From: Salipaludibacillus sp047795645
GTDB taxonomy: Bacteria; Bacillota; Bacilli; Bacillales; Salisediminibacteriaceae
NCBI RefSeq assembly: GCF_047795645.1
Contig: NZ_CP181045.1
Coordinates: forward strand, 2,418,001-2,482,000
Direction of reading: 5' to 3'
Length of the DNA stretch: 64,000 nt
Positions 28,542 through 37,143 of this stretch are shown one piece after another. Below the pieces are notes generated by a model, which was not told where the DNA came from, did not search any database, and worked only from the letters and a program-made list of their open reading frames with translations. A program made the translations under genes and the position numbers. Within the stretch, counting starts at the first letter, position 1; each line of letters opens with the position of its first letter.

Positions 28542-30638
28542 TTAGGACCTCTCTAGCTGATTGAATTTGGATACTCCATAAAATTCAGTTTTCAATAGAT
28601 CTGATAGTTCATCATTTGAGCGAACTCGCCGGTGCGTATTTTCTAAATATATGTGTTTTTCAGAATCAGACATAATGAACTCCTTATACCATTGGAAAAA
28701 ATTTGGACTATCCCCATGCATCCGCAAGTAACTGCGCAGGACATCAACATTGTTAATCGTACTTTCAACGTTTGTCAGCCAATCGGCTCGATAAAAATGA
28801 CTCCATTTTCCATGTTCAGATTCTTTTAATGCTTCCAATCCTTCCATATAAGCACGATGTGCTTCTGTTACATAAACGAAAGCTTCAGGAAATTTTTCCG
28901 ATCGACTCAATTGATAACCATCTAATAATAAGAGAAAACCTCTGCATCCTGATTCATGAAGAACAATTGAACAGAGTAATTGGTCATGAAATTTAACTTG
29001 ATTTTCATTTGATAGCCCTTGCTTTATATCCAATGCTTTTCTTTTCAACGAAACCCATTTCTCTAATCCATTTGTCAACATGTTTCGAATAATCAATATT
29101 TGTTCGTCAAAAGACACCTCATCGGTTAACCAATATAGTTTTTTAATTGGCAATTGCTCTTTTCTCGCTAGCCAGTGACCTATGATTCTCCTCGCAGGAT
29201 GATGGTAGAATTGTTCCCCAGATTTTTCGTCCTCATGATTGCCGAAAGCAATCGATGATTCTGAATACGCCTCATAAAGAGGAGCGATTTTCCTAGCATC
29301 TTCAGCAAACATTCTTTGTAAAAAATTGTTCCTATGTTCGATTATGTTGATTTCACCATCGCTCCACATAACTCGAATTAAATCAAGTGGATAGAGGTGT
29401 TGGCGGATATTTCCACTATTAATCAACCATAATTCAGAACCTCCACCTTCATTTACTTGATGAAGTTCATTTGCAATCGCTTCAGCAGAAAGTGTTGTCA
29501 TCGTTAAATGATTCGATGCTTGCAAATCATGAAAAGTAACATGATAATAAATGCCTTGAGGCGAAGGATCATCACCATCTGGTAAACATGGGACTCGTTC
29601 ATTGAGATTTTCTTGTCTTCTCGATACCATTTTTCCGTATCCATTGTCTGCCCAAACTTTAATAACATCTTCCGGTACTCGAATCCAGCCAGACTTATAA
29701 AGCTCAGCAATTTCACCGTATAGAGCTAGACAGAAAACGGGTTCCTTCACTCTTTCTTTGACCAAATCATATTGTCTTTGTACTACTTCTGAAATGTGTT
29801 GCCCTCTTTTTTCATTTGTCTGAAAAGTCGGATCGAAAGACCAAAAAGGTGTATCGCCTTGTCCTCTATATGATAATGTCCAAACTATCTTCTCATCTTT
29901 TTGTTTTTCAATCGCATCCACCCACAGCTTCTCAAACAAATGAGGATTGATCGTGTAACTTGGCTTTTCATCTGGATACGCTCTCAAGAACATTTCCGCT
30001 CCTAACGGCTCAGCATGGTGGTGTGTCACCCACAATCCCATTTCAGTTGCTAATTGATGATGAATGCCATCTCTTGGCAAGTCTGTCCCTGGAATAATCA
30101 TGTTACCTCCGCACCTTAATAACGCTTCAAACACTGGGTACCATACATCAGCCGATGGAGGATAGTTCTCCTCCCAACCAATAAGGCACACTTCATCATT
30201 AACAAACCATCCTCGATATGTTACTTGTCGCTTTGGAGATGTATATTCTTTCATTTCTATAAGAATTTCTTTTTTCTTCTCAATTGGGAGATCCGCCCAA
30301 TACCAAAAAGGATCTATCTGCAAGTATTTCTCACTTAAGTGTAATAAGCCATAAATGAGTCCTAAATCATCATCTCCTTGAATAAGTAAAACCATCTGGT
30401 CATTTTCTTCTTGAAAAATGATCTTAAATGCTTCGGGCCTCTGCAGTGAATTAGATTCTGTGGAATAACTGAGACGAAGTACCGTTCCAGTTGGATGATT
30501 CCCAGCAAATGTTGGCTTTGTACCAAATACAGCAGTCATATCTCGAGAAAAAATATTCAGTCCATGTTTGACAGGAAGAGATAAGTTTTCAGGCACTTCG
30601 ATTTTCACTTTGCTTGTTAAGTTAAAATACAATGTCAT
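28542..30638 (-). CDS. GH115-like glycosidase
   Basis: This protein of about 698 residues begins with a beta/alpha domain (LIYGLLHLSEKYLQIDPFWYWADLPIEKK, 20-residue core around 105-125) typical of GH115 proteins. It continues with a barrel (YRGWFVNDEVCLIGWEENY; THHHAEPLG; WTLSYRGQGDTPFW) and a helical C-terminus. Characterised GH115 enzymes are alpha-glucuronidases on xylan or arabinogalactan. Here the setting is a pectin locus, so an uronidase acting on a pectin side chain is the best inference. No signal peptide is present. The start may be the ATG at 30638, close behind GGGAGGAA, or a TTG two codons later. A perfect cre box lies 17 bp upstream. Confidence 0.72.
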   Translation of the reverse strand: MTLYFNLTSKVKIEVPENLSLPVKHGLNIFSRDMTAVFGTKPTFAGNHPTGTVLRLSYSTESNSLQRPEAFKIIFQEENDQMVLLIQGDDDLGLIYGLLHLSEKYLQIDPFWYWADLPIEKKKEILIEMKEYTSPKRQVTYRGWFVNDEVCLIGWEENYPPSADVWYPVFEALLRCGGNMIIPGTDLPRDGIHHQLATEMGLWVTHHHAEPLGAEMFLRAYPDEKPSYTINPHLFEKLWVDAIEKQKDEKIVWTLSYRGQGDTPFWSFDPTFQTNEKRGQHISEVVQRQYDLVKERVKEPVFCLALYGEIAELYKSGWIRVPEDVIKVWADNGYGKMVSRRQENLNERVPCLPDGDDPSPQGIYYHVTFHDLQASNHLTMTTLSAEAIANELHQVNEGGGSELWLINSGNIRQHLYPLDLIRVMWSDGEINIIEHRNNFLQRMFAEDARKIAPLYEAYSESSIAFGNHEDEKSGEQFYHHPARRIIGHWLARKEQLPIKKLYWLTDEVSFDEQILIIRNMLTNGLEKWVSLKRKALDIKQGLSNENQVKFHDQLLCSIVLHESGCRGFLLLLDGYQLSRSEKFPEAFVYVTEAHRAYMEGLEALKESEHGKWSHFYRADWLTNVESTINNVDVLRSYLRMHGDSPNFFQWYKEFIMSDSEKHIYLENTHRRVRSNDELSDLLKTEFYGVSKFNQLERS

Positions 30639-30654
30639 TTCCTCCCACAAATAT

Positions 30655-30668
30655 AGTTAACGCTTTCA
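30655..30668 (-). promoter_or_regulatory. Consensus CcpA cre box upstream of the GH115-like gene
   Basis: On the minus strand TGAAAGCGTTAACT matches the Bacillus cre consensus at all 14 positions. It lies between the presumed promoter and the ribosome site of the gene starting at 30638, where it would act as a roadblock or repressor site. Confidence 0.75.
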
Positions 30669-30849
30669 TTTTATTGGAATTGGAATTTAGGGTTTCTAAA
30701 CTTTTTGGAATTCCCTCTCGTTTAATTTAACAAATAGAATCCATTCATCCAAGAATATTTTAGATGGTCTATTCATAAACGAATCTTTTTATTGTTTTTT
30801 ATTAGGAGATGAAAAAACGTAACTAAACGCTCATGTTAAAACTAGAGTA

Positions 30850-30878
30850 TTGTTATTTACCAAAATTATTGTTAAAAT
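30850..30878 (+). promoter_or_regulatory. SigA-type promoter for the unassigned 549-aa enzyme
   Basis: TTGTTA (30850-30855) and TAAAAT (30873-30878) are spaced by 17 bp on the plus strand. Transcription would start near 30885 and give a leader of about 118 nt that contains the hairpin at 30924-30961. The region is AT-rich, so chance matches are possible. Confidence 0.5.
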
Positions 30879-30923
30879 CAAACTATATCGAACAAAAACA
30901 AACAAATACAGTCGTAAGCATTT

Positions 30924-30961
30924 AAAATGAGAAGGGAATTCGGACGTTCCCTTTTCATTTT
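30924..30961 (+). terminator. Strong leader hairpin, terminator- or attenuator-like
   Basis: A 15-bp stem (14 Watson-Crick pairs and one G-U) with an 8-nt loop ends in CATTTT, about 40 bp before the start codon at 31003. It lies downstream of a plausible promoter and so could attenuate transcription of that gene. It might instead protect the 5' end of the mRNA. Confidence 0.55.
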
Positions 30962-31002
30962 GAATGTTTAACAGTCTAAAAAATTTAAAAGGTCGTGAGT
31001 TT

Positions 31003-32652
31003 ATGTCATTTGAAAACAGAAGAATGGAAGTTATTTCATTAGCTGCAGAGAAGGCATTAATACTACCTTTTCAAAAGGATAACTTTTGGTTTTTAGAAGA
31101 TCTACGTGATAATTTTTATTTTGCTACACACCTCTATGCTGCTGTTCATGAAGACAACATCCGTTTATCTGTAGACAATAGAATTGCAGAAAAACTTGCA
31201 GTTGAAATTATCCTGGATGGACTGCGTCTGCAAGATCGAAGTACTGAAAGCGATACTTATGGACACTGGCCACTTAACCTCTCTCCTAAACCATCATCTG
31301 CTGATTCACATCCACTTCCGGCAGAATTGCTTAGTAGTTTCTTTCTTAACTTTTACAATGTTTATCAAGGTACGTTTCCAAGTGAATTAAAAAACGAATT
31401 CGAAGTTTCTTTCCAACATCTTTATAATAGTCCATTCTTGAAGCGAATTTCAGAATCATTCAGTCATCATGAATGCAAACTGTATACGAATCAATTAATG
31501 TTTGGCCAGTATTTTAATGATCAAGCACTCATGGACAAAGGCTTTAATAATATGGAAAAGCTATATGAACATGTGAATGAGAATGGCTTTAGAGAATATG
31601 GAGCTCTCCCCTGGTTATGGCATTGGACTCAAGCTGTTACGTTCGCGCGTCGATTTGTCACAAATGCCAAATCTGCTGATCTGTTAACAAAATTATTAAA
31701 CCTCTTATGGACAAATCGCGTTGATTTTTATTTCAAAGGAACATGGGTCGGTGCTCACTCTCGTGGATTACCTCATGACATTCCTGAAGATCAAAACAAT
31801 GTTATTGATTACATTCAATTTGGAGATTTTGATGTACCCAAAGCTTTTCCTAGGTTAGAAGGAGCTGGGTTTCTAGATTATCATGTAACAAAAAATCTAC
31901 ATGAACGAGCCCTCCAACCTAACAAGAACTTGGAAATTAAAAAGAAAATTAACACGTACTTTAAGCATGACAAAGAGCAACACGAATCGCTTCATCATTA
32001 TCTTTATATGACATCTGAATATGCACTTGGGGGAATGTGGGAAAGAACCGAAGAACATATGAATGAGCAGCACCGGTGGGATGTCACACTCTCAATACAA
32101 CCGGATGGAATCAATCAAGCCTACTTCTTTCAACCGGGGGAAGACTATATTGCGGGTGATGAAAGGCATGAAAGCAAGAGAAGCGATGTGATATTTAATA
32201 AAAATGTCGTGGCTGCAACATTTGACTCGACTAACTCGAAACACGATTATATTATTGGTTTACTACCTAAAGGAGATTGGATTACTAATAGCAGAAGTTT
32301 ATTTGGATTCGTTGATCGCTGCTTTTTTGCAATTCAGCTCATGCACTCCTATACCATCGACGAAAAAGACGATCGGTTACTTGTTAAAAGCGTCGGAAAA
32401 GAGAATGGTGTTGTATTAGAAGTGTTAAATACACAAGAAGCATCACAGTATAATATACAGACTCTAGAACAATTTAAATCGACACTAGAAACTTCAAAAA
32501 CTGAGTTTGTGCTAGAAAACAAAAAATTAATAATAACTCACAACACGATTCGAAATGATGATATTCGCCTAGAAAGTTCTTTTAATTCTTCAGAAAAAAC
32601 TATACGTGCTATAAACGGTAAAGAAGTAACTTTTGAAAGTTATTCAATTTAG
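31003..32652 (+). CDS. Unassigned carbohydrate-active enzyme, polysaccharide lyase-like fold
   Basis: From the ATG at 31003 (GGTCGTGAG upstream) the protein has 549 residues; a frame from 30964 lacks a ribosome site. I do not recognise the family. The N-terminal 330 residues are helical with aromatic/His-rich motifs (ALPWLWHWTQAVTFAR, GTWVGAHSRGLPHDI, YIQFGDF). The C-terminal part looks like a beta-sandwich (HRWDVTLSIQPDG, GEDYIAGDERHESKRSD). An alpha/alpha toroid followed by a beta-sandwich with conserved His and Tyr is the plan of heparinase II and chondroitin lyase-type enzymes, so a lyase is a reasonable guess. There is no signal peptide. It is the only gene of the pectin block here on the plus strand and faces the GH115-like gene. 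Confidence 0.6.
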   Translation: MSFENRRMEVISLAAEKALILPFQKDNFWFLEDLRDNFYFATHLYAAVHEDNIRLSVDNRIAEKLAVEIILDGLRLQDRSTESDTYGHWPLNLSPKPSSADSHPLPAELLSSFFLNFYNVYQGTFPSELKNEFEVSFQHLYNSPFLKRISESFSHHECKLYTNQLMFGQYFNDQALMDKGFNNMEKLYEHVNENGFREYGALPWLWHWTQAVTFARRFVTNAKSADLLTKLLNLLWTNRVDFYFKGTWVGAHSRGLPHDIPEDQNNVIDYIQFGDFDVPKAFPRLEGAGFLDYHVTKNLHERALQPNKNLEIKKKINTYFKHDKEQHESLHHYLYMTSEYALGGMWERTEEHMNEQHRWDVTLSIQPDGINQAYFFQPGEDYIAGDERHESKRSDVIFNKNVVAATFDSTNSKHDYIIGLLPKGDWITNSRSLFGFVDRCFFAIQLMHSYTIDEKDDRLLVKSVGKENGVVLEVLNTQEASQYNIQTLEQFKSTLETSKTEFVLENKKLIITHNTIRNDDIRLESSFNSSEKTIRAINGKEVTFESYSI

Positions 32653-32691
32653 ATTGATTAGGTAATCTATTTTAACAAAGTTAAGATGATC

Positions 32692-32730
32692 AAACAGGAA
32701 ACCTATAGATTTAATTCAGGTTTTCTGTTT
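32692..32730. terminator. Bidirectional terminator between convergent genes
   Basis: A 13-bp stem with one G-U pair (arms 32692-32704 and 32718-32730) lies between the convergent unassigned enzyme and the hydrolase gene. A/T runs on both sides allow termination in both directions. Confidence 0.7.
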
Positions 32731-32740
32731 AGTTAAATAC

Positions 32741-33754
32741 TTATTTACTAGACAATTCTTCCACTAACCAATCATAAGAGTATCTTCCATTTATCATATG
32801 ATTCCCTCTAAAGACATCTGTTGTAATATTATTTGTCGCATGTTGTTTTCTATACGTTTCTTCTAGACATTTGATTGCTTGTCTAGTAGATTGTATCGGA
32901 AAGATCGGATCATCTATAGCTGCTTCAACGAACAACGGTCTCGGGGCAATAAGACCAATAATATCAGGTAATTCCGCAGATTCTAATATCCCAGGCAAAT
33001 AATTATCAAGGCAATGTCGTATCGCTAATATACTTCCTTTAAATGTATTCGTGAATCCCGTTAATACAGTTGCTTTAATTCTTTCGTCTAGCGCTGAAGA
33101 ATACGCAGCTATTAAACCCCCTCCAGAAAAACCCATAATTCCTACACGGTTTTCATCAACGTCTTCCAATGACATAACCAAATCTAGTACTCTCAACGTC
33201 TCATTAACCCGCAAACCTGGAAGCGTTTGACCACACATGAGTAGTTGCGTTGCTAGGGCGTAACAAGAGCTAGGCAGCTTATTTTCTATGTCTCTCGATA
33301 ACATACGGTCTCCAAATCCAACAACTTCTGGAGCAAAAACCTTTACACCTCTTTTTACAAGTTCTATTGCAAAGTGTTTATGAATTCCAGGTGGCTCTTC
33401 ATCTTCCGATCCATCCTCTTTCATGCCAACTATTTCTTTACTTCCATACCCGTGACCATGTAATGCAAGTACTGACGAATGTTTTTCCATCATATTCTTT
33501 GGCGTAAGAATATATATCGGTATCGATAATCCAAGAATTGAAGAAATACTAATTTTTTCTCGAGTATATTGCTCAAATTCTCTTATTTCTAGTTTTTCCA
33601 ATTTAAAGTCATTAGGGCGCTCAGGAAATTTTCCTAGCGCCTCTGTTAATGACTGTTTTAAATGGAACCGGTACCTCTCAGTACTCGAGAATATCTTTTG
33701 CTTACTAACCGTATTTTCATATATCTCTTCGTAAAAATTATCAAGATTCCACAT
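32741..33754 (-). CDS. Alpha/beta hydrolase, acetyl-esterase-like
   Basis: This 337-residue protein has the dienelactone-hydrolase/acetyl xylan esterase-like fold: oxyanion region ALHGHGYGSKE, nucleophile in GIMGFSGGGLIAA, acid Asp in AAIDDPIFP and catalytic His in FRGNHMINGRYSYDWL. It resembles B. subtilis YtaP and relatives placed in pectin loci. It lacks a signal peptide. Deacetylation of imported pectin oligosaccharides fits the context; other esters are possible. It is downstream of rhaA on the same strand with a 101-bp gap, so it may be co-transcribed with the rhamnose genes. Confidence 0.75.
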   Translation of the reverse strand: MWNLDNFYEEIYENTVSKQKIFSSTERYRFHLKQSLTEALGKFPERPNDFKLEKLEIREFEQYTREKISISSILGLSIPIYILTPKNMMEKHSSVLALHGHGYGSKEIVGMKEDGSEDEEPPGIHKHFAIELVKRGVKVFAPEVVGFGDRMLSRDIENKLPSSCYALATQLLMCGQTLPGLRVNETLRVLDLVMSLEDVDENRVGIMGFSGGGLIAAYSSALDERIKATVLTGFTNTFKGSILAIRHCLDNYLPGILESAELPDIIGLIAPRPLFVEAAIDDPIFPIQSTRQAIKCLEETYRKQHATNNITTDVFRGNHMINGRYSYDWLVEELSSK

Positions 33755-33855
33755 GAAAAGAAGTCCCTTCCATTTAAGTTTTAATACTAATAATTTGCAC
33801 CTGTAGATATTCGCTTTAAAAATAACGGTGGAAGACTTTTTATGTGCACTCCTTT

Positions 33856-35118
33856 TTATTCAGCTTCCCTTTTCACTAAGACTTCTTCTTCATATTTTTT
33901 GATATTTTTCAGCCAATTTTCTTGCTCTGGAACGTCCATTTGTTCGCAATAGTAATCCCATATTGCTCCAAACGGATATGTTTTAAGTTCTTCTTGTAAA
34001 GCCAATCGTTCCGTGAAGTTCCCGCTTTCCTGTAACTGCTTCAAATGGTCATGTGGCATGAGCATCCCATAGAGAAGCGCTTTAAGCATATTCCTTGTCC
34101 CAATTGTCCACGCTGCTACGCGATTAATGCTCGCATCAAAGAAATCAAGACCAATAATGACTTTATTTAAGGCATCATTACGAACGATTTCGATAGCAAT
34201 TTCTTTTAATTCATCGTCCAATGTGACGACATGGTCACTGTCCCATCTTACTGGCCTTGAAACGTGTAAGGCTAATTGATCACTAAACAACAACATCGAA
34301 GAAATTTTATTTGATACTGTTTCCGTTGGATGATAATGCCCTGTATCCATTAAACATAATTTATTGTTTTTTAAGGCATAGCCATAATAAAACTCATGAG
34401 AACCAACTACATATGATTCAGAACCAATCCCGAATACCTTGCTCTCAACCGCATCCAAATTGTACTTCTCATCGATTTCAACAGCATAAATCTCATCTAA
34501 CGAATCTTTTAATCTTTGACGCGGTGTCAATCGATCACTCGGCGTATCTTTGTATCCATCTGGAATCCATATATTTGTTAAACAAGGTGTACCTAGCTCT
34601 TTACCGAAGTACTCGCCAATTTTACGACTGGCGATACAGTGATCAATCCAAAATTTCCTAATACTCGGATCTGGATGAGCTAACGTCAGTCCATCAGATG
34701 CTTTATCATGTGAAAATAGCGTTGGATTAAAATCTAATCCTAGTCCGTGCTCTTTCGCCCAATCAACCCACTTTTTAAAGTGTTCTGGTTTTAACTGATC
34801 ACGTTCCACAAATTCGCCATCTGTTTCGGCATAAATCGCATGGAGGTTAATCCGATGTTTTCCAGGAATCAAGCTAAGCGCCATCTCAATATCCCGTCGT
34901 AACTCTTCCGGGGTTGTTGCTTTTCCTGGATAATCTCCTGTCACTTCGATGCCACCTGACAGTTCATTTTGATTCACCTCAAACCCCGTAACATCATCTC
35001 CTTGCCAACAATGTATTGAAATCGGAATTTTCTTTAGTTTTGCTAAGACATCCGTGACGTCGATCCCCCATTTTTCATATGATTTTTTAGCCATTTGGTA
35101 GTTTTCGTTTACTGTCAT
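33856..35118 (-). CDS. rhaA: L-rhamnose isomerase
   Basis: This protein of about 420 residues converts L-rhamnose to L-rhamnulose, the first step of rhamnose catabolism. It has the family's length and conserved parts: ISIHCWQGDDVTGFE near the N-terminus, RINLHAIYAE, GLDFNPTLFSH, YYGYALKNNKLCLMDTGHYHPTE and FDASINRVAAW, which supply metal-binding Glu, Asp and His. A GTG at 35127 overlaps the rhaB stop codon; the ATG at 35118 gives the usual N-terminus (MTVNENYQMAKK). It is the last gene of the ASRT-like/rhaB/rhaA operon. Confidence 0.95.
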   Translation of the reverse strand: MTVNENYQMAKKSYEKWGIDVTDVLAKLKKIPISIHCWQGDDVTGFEVNQNELSGGIEVTGDYPGKATTPEELRRDIEMALSLIPGKHRINLHAIYAETDGEFVERDQLKPEHFKKWVDWAKEHGLGLDFNPTLFSHDKASDGLTLAHPDPSIRKFWIDHCIASRKIGEYFGKELGTPCLTNIWIPDGYKDTPSDRLTPRQRLKDSLDEIYAVEIDEKYNLDAVESKVFGIGSESYVVGSHEFYYGYALKNNKLCLMDTGHYHPTETVSNKISSMLLFSDQLALHVSRPVRWDSDHVVTLDDELKEIAIEIVRNDALNKVIIGLDFFDASINRVAAWTIGTRNMLKALLYGMLMPHDHLKQLQESGNFTERLALQEELKTYPFGAIWDYYCEQMDVPEQENWLKNIKKYEEEVLVKREAE

Positions 35119-35123
35119 ATTAT

Positions 35124-36530
35124 TCACTCGCTTCCTTTATACAATGTGATGTCAAATGAATCTTTAATGATTGTTCTTGCCTCGTCAATGTCCTTCAGTT
35201 CTCCTAAAGCGATAAACTGTGCAACGATGTTACCTATTGATGTCGCTTCTACTGGACCCGCATGGACATTTTTTTTCGTACCACTTGCTATTAGTTGATT
35301 AAGCATGGCATTTTGTGTGCCACCGCCAATCACATTAATTTTATTGAAAGTCTTTCCACAAACTTCTTCTAGTTGTTCTACCGTTTGTTTATATATTTCT
35401 ACTAAACTATCAAACACACATTTTGCCACTTCACCGGGCGATTGAGGTATTACTTGATTTGTTTCCCGACAATATCCTCTAATTTCTTCTACCATATTAT
35501 CAGGTTTTAAGAACCGCGCATCATCAACATTAACGATAGAATCGAATGCTTCAGTTTCTTCAGCCATTTTGACAAACTCTGAGAATGAATAAATATCATC
35601 ATACATCCGTTTTACTTCTTGGATCATCCATAAACCCATGATATTTTTTAAAAATCGGAACCTTCCATCGATCCCACCTTCATTTGTAAAGTTATAGTTC
35701 ATAGCAATATTGTTCGTTACGGGGTGAAAACTTTCCACTCCCATTAACGACCATGTACCTGAACTGATATAAATTGTTTCACCCTTTTCAGGGGTTGCGA
35801 TAACAGCAGACCCCGTATCGTGGGTAGCTGGTAAAATGACTTCCATATCTAATCCTACTTCTTCAACTAATGATTTCTTAAGTTTCCCTATTTTTGTTTT
35901 AGGCATTTGAATAGGTAAAAACATATCGTAGTTTAAGTCTAATTGCTCAATAAGTTGACGATCCCATTTTTTCGATTTCGCATGAACCAATTGTGTCGAT
36001 GTAGCATTCGTATACTCATTTGTTTTAACACCCGTCAGCAAATAATGTAAATAGTCTGGAATCATTAGAAACGATGTTGCTTTCTCTAATAAATCAGGTT
36101 TATGCTTTTTTAAATAGTGCAGCTGGTATATTGTATTGAACTTCTGAAACTGAATTCCTGTTTGTGCATATAACATTTCTTTCGGGATAATTTGTTCGAC
36201 TTCCTCCATCATCCCGTCCGTACGAGGATCGCGATATGCAACAGCATCTGTCAATAATTGATCATTTTCATCAAGAAGAACAAAATCGACAGCCCACGTA
36301 TCAATTCCTATACTAGTAGGGGCCAATCCGTTTTCTGCACACTTCTTCAGGCCTACTTTCACCTCATTAAAAAGATGATCGATATCCCAACAAAGGTGCT
36401 CTTTCTTTTTTATGAGTCCGTTTTCAAAACGATGGATTTCTTCTAATACTAGTTCTCCATCAACAATAGATCCCATCGTTAAACGGCCACTCGAAGCTCC
36501 AATGTCAACAGCTAAACTTGCATTCTTCAT
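35124..36530 (-). CDS. rhaB: Rhamnulokinase
   Basis: This FGGY-family kinase of about 468 residues phosphorylates L-rhamnulose at C1 using ATP. It shows the N-terminal nucleotide loop VDIGASSGRL, the catalytic region SIGIDTWAVDF, YRDPRTDGMM, and in the second domain ISSGTWSLMGVE and NVIGGGTQNAMLNQL. The ATG at 36530 has AAAGG at 9 bp; a longer frame starts at 36539. It is 26 bp after the ASRT-like gene and overlaps the rhaA start region. Confidence 0.95.
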   Translation of the reverse strand: MKNASLAVDIGASSGRLTMGSIVDGELVLEEIHRFENGLIKKKEHLCWDIDHLFNEVKVGLKKCAENGLAPTSIGIDTWAVDFVLLDENDQLLTDAVAYRDPRTDGMMEEVEQIIPKEMLYAQTGIQFQKFNTIYQLHYLKKHKPDLLEKATSFLMIPDYLHYLLTGVKTNEYTNATSTQLVHAKSKKWDRQLIEQLDLNYDMFLPIQMPKTKIGKLKKSLVEEVGLDMEVILPATHDTGSAVIATPEKGETIYISSGTWSLMGVESFHPVTNNIAMNYNFTNEGGIDGRFRFLKNIMGLWMIQEVKRMYDDIYSFSEFVKMAEETEAFDSIVNVDDARFLKPDNMVEEIRGYCRETNQVIPQSPGEVAKCVFDSLVEIYKQTVEQLEEVCGKTFNKINVIGGGTQNAMLNQLIASGTKKNVHAGPVEATSIGNIVAQFIALGELKDIDEARTIIKDSFDITLYKGSE

Positions 36531-36556
36531 TCTTATCATCCTTTATAAAACTAAGT

Positions 36557-36928
36557 TTAAGAGGTATAACCCATGGTTGTCATTAATGCTAATTCTTTTT
36601 GCGAAGAATCTAACCTGCTATACTGAATGACGATAGGTTCTTGGCTTTTTATTTCCATTGCATAAGGGACACCTTTTGGAATCACCTCAATATCATCTTT
36701 TTTCAGCCATCCCGTTCGTATATGCTTTGTCCTTCTTCCCGCAACGTCATAAGTAACGCCTTCAATTGGGTCTCTATCCTCGAAGTAAATCGTTATCATT
36801 AATTGTGCTGTTTTTTCGTTACAATTTAAGATACATATCGCTTCATGACTTTCTTGAGTCCCTTCACTTTGCGTTGGAATAAAACAATCTGGAACAAACC
36901 AATGTGTTTTGCCATAAGTATCGTTCAT
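36557..36928 (-). CDS. ASRT-family (sensory rhodopsin transducer-like) protein at the head of the rha operon
   Basis: This 123-residue protein clearly belongs to the family of Anabaena sensory rhodopsin transducer (PF07100). It has KTHWFVPDCFIP, ESHEAICILNCNEKTAQLMI, IYFEDRDPI, VAGRRTKHIRT and the closing PIVIQYSRLDSSQKELALMT. The fold is an all-beta tetramer. No rhodopsin is encoded nearby; comparative work has proposed that most family members bind small molecules such as sugars. It is the first gene of the rhaB-rhaA operon, behind a strong promoter, and no RhaM-type mutarotase is visible. A sugar-binding or mutarotase-like role in rhamnose use is an inference. Confidence 0.85.
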   Translation of the reverse strand: MNDTYGKTHWFVPDCFIPTQSEGTQESHEAICILNCNEKTAQLMITIYFEDRDPIEGVTYDVAGRRTKHIRTGWLKKDDIEVIPKGVPYAMEIKSQEPIVIQYSRLDSSQKELALMTTMGYTS

Positions 36929-36977
36929 ACCTAACCTCCAATAATTAGTTTAAGTTCTACCTAAATGCTATAGTTCA

Positions 36978-37006
36978 ATTATAGAGATAAAAAAATTTGT
37001 TTTCAA
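36978..37006 (-). promoter_or_regulatory. Strong SigA promoter of the ASRT-rhaB-rhaA operon
   Basis: On the minus strand TTGAAA (37001-37006) and a consensus TATAAT (36978-36983) are separated by 17 bp, a match of 11 of 12 bases in the two hexamers. The transcript would begin near 36971, about 43 nt before the ASRT start codon. Confidence 0.8.
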
Positions 37007-37096
37007 TTCTTTTTTCTTTTTTTCAAAAATAATATGTTTTCTTTCCAACAATTTTTTATTTTTTTGATAGATTGTTCAGTATAAAAGACTTTCATG

Positions 37097-37133
37097 CAGA
37101 AAAAAACTCCTGATAATCAGGAGTTTTTTTCTG
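37097..37133. terminator. Perfect 17-bp bidirectional terminator
   Basis: Arms 37097-37113 and 37117-37133 pair perfectly with a 3-nt loop and contain A7/T7 tracts at both sides. It ends the small gene at 37144-37506 before the rha promoter. Confidence 0.9.
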
Positions 37134-37143
37134 TATATTTAAC

